Below, piece by piece: positions 58,301-64,000 of a DNA stretch of 64,000 nt. How positions within the stretch are numbered: position 1 is the first letter of the stretch; each line of letters starts with the position of its first letter. The stretch covers positions 707,501 to 771,500 of the forward strand of contig JACYXH010000189.1 in NCBI GenBank assembly GCA_026745465.1, written 5' to 3'. The position numbers and the translations under genes were made by a program. The stretch is from Lota lota (Eukaryota > Chordata > Actinopteri > Gadiformes > Lotidae). Under the pieces are notes generated by a model. The model saw only the letters and a list, made by a program, of their open reading frames with translations, was not told the DNA's origin and searched no databases.

Positions 58301-58914
58301 GACACTGAGACAAAACAGTTGAGATCAGAAGCTGCTGTCTGTGCTCTTGTCGAACAGCGTAAAGCGTCCAAGCTGTCGTGTCTATCGACCCATGGGCGAC
58401 TCACCAGCGCCATCAAACCCGGTGACCTTAATGCCAGAGTGGTCTCCATCCATTGGCTTTGGATACCTCGTCTTCCCAGGAGCTAATTAGTATATATGGC
58501 TACAATCTGACTGTAGTGGATAAGGATATCTTTTGTCATATTGGATATCAGTGTTTTTATATTTCCCTCCTGATAAAAGGGTATTTTTTACTGAAGACAT
58601 GCCAGGTGTTTTCAGTGTTGTAATCTTTATTGGATACAGAAGAGCATTATTCGTTTAACTGCAATGTATAATTTATTATTAATAATACTATTTTTACTAA
58701 TTATTACAACTTTTTGGTACTTTTTTATCCAGGCATTGTACTTTATCATTAAGGTATTATACTTGTTCATACAGATATTACAGTTTTTCATAAAGGAATT
58801 GTACTTTTTAATAAAGCATTGTAATCATTATTAATTATTGTTTAAGTAGTAAAGGAGAACACTGAAGGAAAGTACAACTATTAACCAGAAATGCTGATCA
58901 CCACAAGTGTGAAC

Positions 58915-59350
58915 AATCAAGCGTGTAAACCATTAGCAGGTGGTGTGGTTCCAGATCAGGTGTGGAACTCAGTCAAGCGTGTAAACCATTAGCAGGTGGT
59001 TCCAGATCAGGCGTGGAACTCAGTCAAGCATGTAAACCATTAGCAGGTGGTGTGGTTCCAGATCAGGCGTGGAACTCAGTCAAGCGTGTAAACCATTAGC
59101 AGGTGGTGTGGTTCCAGATCAGGCGTGGAACTCAATCAAGTGTGTAAACCATTAGCAGGTGGTTCCAGATCAGGCGTGGAACTCAGTCAAGCATGTAAAC
59201 CATTAGCAGGTGGTGTAGTTCCAGATCAGGCGTGGAACTCAGTCAAGCGTGTAAACCATTAGCAGGTGGTGTGGTTCCAGATCAGGCGTGGAACTCAATC
59301 AAGCGTGTAAACCATTAGCAGGTGGTTCCAGATCAGGCGTGGAACTCATG
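58915..59350. repeat. Minisatellite of about 52-57 bp, 8 copies
   Basis: The unit contains CAAGCGTGTAAACCATTAGC, AGGTGG(TGTGG)TTCC and AGATCAGGCGTGGAACTCAG. Long and short forms differ by a TGTGG insertion. Confidence 0.95.
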
Positions 59351-60195
59351 GTGCCATCAACTCTTTCAAGCACCTTTTAAGACACTAATTCCACAAGTCT
59401 GATAACACCTTATTATGCCATGTTTTTTTAATATGATTGTTATGAACACTGAAAGCTAAAAGAAAGAGTATAACGCTCCGTAATGATGGAGCGTTATACC
59501 TGGAACATGTTTCCAGGAACACCGGGTAAACAGGATGTTTGAGCGGGAACAATGACAGGAGAGTGATGATTAGATCATGCAGGATTTGCACTAGTGCCCA
59601 CTCTTCAAACTTGCTGATGCATCCATTTAAGAGGAAGCTAAGGCTATTCGATTCTAGAGTTGAATAGTAAGAAAGGCTTTGTGGACTATGTGCATGAATA
59701 AAAATGGGGAAATGTGCTATCAAGGTAAACACACATTCAATTGTCAGTAGTATTTTAGTATTATTATTACTAAATGCCACTTCAACCATTACAATGGTCT
59801 AATGCCTGGGCAGTACTCCAAAGCCAATGAAACGGTGAACCTTAGTATTGCCTCTTCAACACTGAGAGACAGTTATTATGCTGCTGCCTCTTCTCAAGAC
59901 TCATATACAAGGGTTGTCTAATGCCTACTGCATGATGGGCCAATTAGTGTCATTCTTTAGCATTATCTCCAATAATGCCTCTAATGTCTATTAGAGGCCA
60001 TTTACCATGGGATCAATATGCATTTCTTACTCTTGTACCTATTAAATAAATGCTGACAGGAAATGCACACCAGCAAACTAAGAGCTAATGCAGCCTCTCT
60101 GATTCCAGGATGGAAGCTGATTCATGAAACGATAACCATGACTTTGATACAACTCGAACAAATACAAAGGAAAACCCAGAAAACAGTGGAATTAA

Positions 60196-60256
60196 GGTTG
60201 CATATAAGGTTGCATATAAGGTTGCATATAAGGTTGCATATAAGGTTGCATATAAG
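60196..60256. repeat. 12-bp repeat GGTTGCATATAA
   Basis: Five perfect copies in a row plus a partial one. Confidence 0.95.
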
Positions 60257-61435
60257 GAAGGAAAGATATTTGATTAAGTTTAGAACCTTTTTTCAAAGCC
60301 AAATTCACAAAGTGCTTCACAAAAGTGCCATAAAAAAGACTATTAAACGGTCAAAAGAAAGGAACATACACAAGCAACCACATTGGTTAGAACGTCGGTA
60401 TAGCGCGAGGCAAGACACGTGGCGGTTTGAACGCGCGAGCCCTAGGCGGAGGGCTTCCGCTGTCGGAGCCACCAATTAAAAGGCACGATCACCTTATGAT
60501 TTAAAGCAGACATCGATGGACAAAAGAACACTCGATGCATCTAAGAACCACACGAAACGCGTTGATTAACGCACGTTCACACCGTCAGATGCCACCGTGG
60601 AGCCGCGTGTGAACACGTGGGATGTGAAAACATACGCAGCATCACAGGCCGAATTCCAGAGAACATTTTGGACTTGATGTTGTCATGGCAACCACGCGCA
60701 GCTGCGCCCCCAGATGTAAAAGTGACTGTTCAACATCTGAACCTGGGCAAACCTGCGCGTTGTCCCCCACGTTGGACGGTGGCCCAATGGTTGTGTTACG
60801 TAAACGTTATTTGCATACCGAGCGAGAAGGCGAAAGCTGTAATCGCTGGAGTCAGACGCACATTGAGATGCGTTATATGACCAGGTTTGACAAGGGGGGG
60901 GGGGGGGGGGGGGGGGGGGTGTTGCACCACCGGGCCAGACCAAGACACATGTCAGCGATCTAGGAATAGCAGGTGCTTCCCTTTATCCCGAGGCACTTTG
61001 GGCATTGCAAACCCCCGCTGCACACCCAGTCAGTCCGGGCTGCGGCCTGGTTTGTCCTGGATGTTCAAACCTAATTTCGCATCGTGACGTGAGAGAATGT
61101 CACTCACACGTCAGCGCTTCTTGCGCCTTAGGTGAAGGTTTGAAGTGTGAACTCTGGCAATAAAGTTTTAGTTGCCGCATATATTGTATTGTGGAGCCAT
61201 GCGATGGCATGTGAGCAGCTCAGGTCTTTGGTTATTTTAAACTGTGCCATGACCGTGCCATTTATAGGCTCGACCTTCCCGCATGCCATCGTTCACCCCA
61301 ACACAGGCCCACGTTCTTCACTAAATAATAACGCTTGCTTTTACTTTCTCAAAGCAATTCCAGTAGCTCCATGTGTACTGCTTTCCTTTTCATTGCAATG
61401 GAGTACCAGACGGGCCACTTCGCGTCCTGCAGCCG

Positions 61436-62070
61436 TCTCACTGGGAGCCGATGAGCTGGGAGCCGATGAGCTGGGAGCCGTCTCACTGGGAGCTGACGAG
61501 CTGGCAGCCGTCTCACTGGGAGCCGATGAGCTGGGAGCCGTCTCACTGGGTGCCGATGGGCTCGGCCATGCCTTTAACGGATTTCATTCATTTTCGCGGG
61601 TATCAGCTGCGCGCGCTGGCTTCGGTGAGCAGCAGCACGCGCCCGTGGCTGTCTGGGAACCCCTCCCTTGTTGCTTCCGCGCGGTCTCTCCTTTATTGTG
61701 CTTCAACGGCGCCTGGCGAAGATGTGATTTCACCGTTTCACTCGGCTACCTGTCTGCGAGGAGCTCCCTCTCCACGGCCGGCCTGGTCGACGGATCCGCC
61801 CGGCGGAGCGTTGTGTTCGTGTTCGTCGCAGGTAAGAATCGCCTGTTGCTCGTCCATGGCTGCCCGTGTCTCCGTGATCACAACGCAGAGTTGTGTGGTG
61901 CCGGCTCGGTGGCTGAACGATGGCTTGCTCCGTGTGTTATGCACAAGGCTTGTGCGGGTCTGCTCTGCCCGATTTGTCGTGGGGTTTGTAGGTTTGTGTT
62001 TGGCTGTTCCCCACCCACCCACCTTCCCCAAACAATGCGTTGTGTCGACGGTTCGGAGGGTTGAAACCCT
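61436..62070 (+). promoter_or_regulatory. GC-rich interval with short repeats and possible splice donor
   Basis: CpG content rises relative to the AT-rich surroundings. It opens with CTGGGAGCCG(A/T)(T/C) repeats (61436-61560) and has a good donor, GCAGGTAAGAATC, at about 61830. It could be the promoter and first exon of a gene to the right (LRRC3B is the human neighbour), but no start codon or domain supports it. Confidence 0.25.
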
Positions 62071-64000
62071 GTGCATAACACCCCGGTCCGTTGTGTTGCA
62101 GTCTGCATTTAGTTCAGCATGCCACTGTGGGCCACAATGTCATCCTAATCACACACTTGTGGGATTTAGGCAGCATGTTTTCCCATGTGTGATTGTAAGT
62201 TAAATGGTTTTTCGTAGCTCTTTTCTCGGACCAAGTTCATGCAGGCCGTCGTGGTTCCGGCCTCTCACCTGGAGATGCTGCGGTGCCTGACACTAACTAG
62301 GTCAGTTAGATGAAGTTAGAGTAGACCCCAAGACCCTGAAGGCCTACTCCAAAAGGACTATGCTGAACTTAAATCAATAATCTAAAGTCTAAGTATCCTC
62401 TTATAGTCTGATCTCGACCCTCGCACAATGGCTTATTTTATAACATTCACTAATTGAACAAGTTTAAATTAAACAACATTTTCTGAAGAGCATCTAGCCT
62501 ACATGATATGAAACATCTTTAAATGATCGAATCTCAAACAGAGGTCAATTATAACCTCACTGTACTCCTTCTTGGAGAAGCATCAGCAACAAGTGAACTG
62601 CATCAAATGTTGCGTAGCTTGTGTAACCGAGTTGGGTGTGTCCCAAGGTAAAAGGGGCCATCGTCCCCCGATTTAAAAACAAGCATTAAGCTACCTGCTA
62701 CGTTGCTTTGACTCTCTGACACAGTGCAGGTGTGTCCCCAGCCCTGGAGGAAACCCCATCTTTGGGGATTAATACGAATATGCCCTTTTGGCTCTGTACA
62801 TGGCCAATAATAAATGCACAACCATAATACACTCAAAAATGACCAGAAACATCTTGTGAAAGTGTCTTCATTCCCTTTAGGCCTAAATACTTTCCAGAAA
62901 ACTCACTGTATCAAGTATGGTCGGGAGAGGGGAAGTCTAGAAACCATACCAGCCCAAGTATTACAATACCAGTGAAGTGGTACAGTTCAGTATAGTGTTG
63001 TTATTGTTGCTATGAAGATGCCAATGATGCTGTATATGTCTTCGAGCTACTGGTATTCGGTGGCAGGCCTGCTTTGAATTGTTTAGTTACTCATTGGCTT
63101 GTGTGTTTAATAATCCTACAGCATTGGTTGAGTCCTTAGGAGAGGCTGGGTCTCTCTACTTCCTAAGGGAAAGTAAAATAACTACGCTAATGCAGCATCT
63201 CTGATTATAGGATTAATGCTGAATTGAATTGTGACACGATAATCAACCTATCGGCTCAAACAAACTCCAACACGGAATAACATCGATGTTTGTGTAATCA
63301 AGGGTGCATTTGATTTGTACAGCAGCAATACAAGGACAGTATAACTGTAGGCCTTCCGAGACTCATTTAGGAATCAACACACCACACAATGATTTACTAA
63401 CCCCAATAGCACATTCAAAGGTCAGGCAGGTAGACAAACCTTGAAATCAAAAATAATGAAAGATTGTTTTGAAATGGCCTCTTTTCTCAATAAAGAATGG
63501 CTGCTATTAGTGCTGGACGATAGAGACACATTTGTTATATTGTGTGATTAAGTTATTATTGTGTGAACAATAATCATAGGTATTTGTACTATTATTATCG
63601 ATTCAGTGCACATTGATAAGTGCAATACGTATCAAACTAATGTTCGCAAACCTCTCAGAGTGACGGCTCACCAGGTGTGTCTGTGAATCATCTGCAGGTA
63701 TCTTCTTTAAACATGCTACGATACATGAAGGCTAGGGCCTACCCTGGCCCTCTCCAATCTGGTGCATGATTCATCCCATTGAATAAGCAGCGCTCATGAA
63801 GCCTTGAAAGTGCTTTTCACAGGCAGCACAGACAGCCCTCTCTGATTGGGAGGTTTCTTCCAGCGATTGCCAAGGATTGTAATTGGGCAGGAGTTTGTGA
63901 TTGCAGGTTATGTTTCTTTACTTAAAAATCAAATGGATGCACGTCAGTTGTTGAATCATATGTCAGGATTTTGGACTGGCACAAAATAGGGTTACTGTAT

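Larger units (their letters stand above)
47050..64000. other. Gene-poor region right of OXSM
   Basis: No ORF has recognisable protein homology or paired splice sites with domain content. In human the next gene after OXSM is distant (LRRC3B), so a gene desert is expected. The region is listed piecewise as repeats and two weak promoter candidates. Remaining sequence is AT-rich and unremarkable. Confidence 0.6.

Noticed and set aside
60380-60480. Possible tRNA gene near GGTTTGAACGCGCGAGCCC
   Set aside because: Only a vague box-B resemblance; no consistent acceptor or anticodon stems could be drawn.
61147-62203. 305- and 276-codon plus-strand ORFs
   Set aside because: The longer starts at GTG; composition is not protein-like, the two frames overlap, and I recognise no domain. 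Kept only as a weak promoter candidate.

Overview
The window is vertebrate genomic DNA, almost certainly from a teleost fish. It has long introns with canonical GT-AG junctions, AATAAA poly(A) signals, and vertebrate-type proteins whose exon boundaries can be followed codon by codon. It also has fish-type transposon relics and a very heavy load of micro- and minisatellites. That repeat density recalls gadiform (cod-like) genomes, but this is inference and no species can be named from sequence alone.

Four genes lie in the order RARB (+), TOP2B (-), NGLY1 (-), OXSM (+), the same order and orientation as on human chromosome 3p24. RARB enters from the left: only its last three ligand-binding-domain exons are present (4051-9922). 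TOP2B is complete on the minus strand from its ATG at 38416 to its stop at 14851, in 36 coding exons and 1645 codons plus stop. All its exon phases fit and no frame is broken. NGLY1 is complete on the minus strand (44608 to 39651; 12 exons, 635 residues). OXSM is complete on the plus strand (45024 to 46904; 2 coding exons, 462 residues) and shares a roughly 415-bp head-to-head promoter interval with NGLY1. From about 47.05 kb to the right end I see no convincing coding exon. That part holds simple repeats, minisatellites, solo-LTR and MITE-like elements, and two weak first-exon or promoter candidates.

The genes act in separate pathways. RARB is a nuclear retinoic acid receptor, TOP2B a type IIA DNA topoisomerase, NGLY1 the cytosolic peptide:N-glycanase, and OXSM the mitochondrial beta-ketoacyl-ACP synthase. 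The linkage is ancestral synteny, not an operon.

The most unusual observation concerns tandem repeats that contain pieces of exon/intron junctions. In TOP2B, a 38-bp array copies the end of exon 20, including the catalytic-tyrosine codon and the splice donor. A 62-bp array copies the start of exon 24 with its acceptor. A third array runs into the exon 22 donor. NGLY1 exon 8 has a 55-bp duplication of its acceptor edge. These make ladders of decoy splice sites that should be testable with RNA-seq. Other points are a homopolymer-rich RARB F domain, a coding minisatellite in the TOP2B N-terminus, a TOP2B 3'UTR that opens with a C-run followed by about 80 CA units, several long perfect palindromes, and three probable solo LTRs with target-site duplications.
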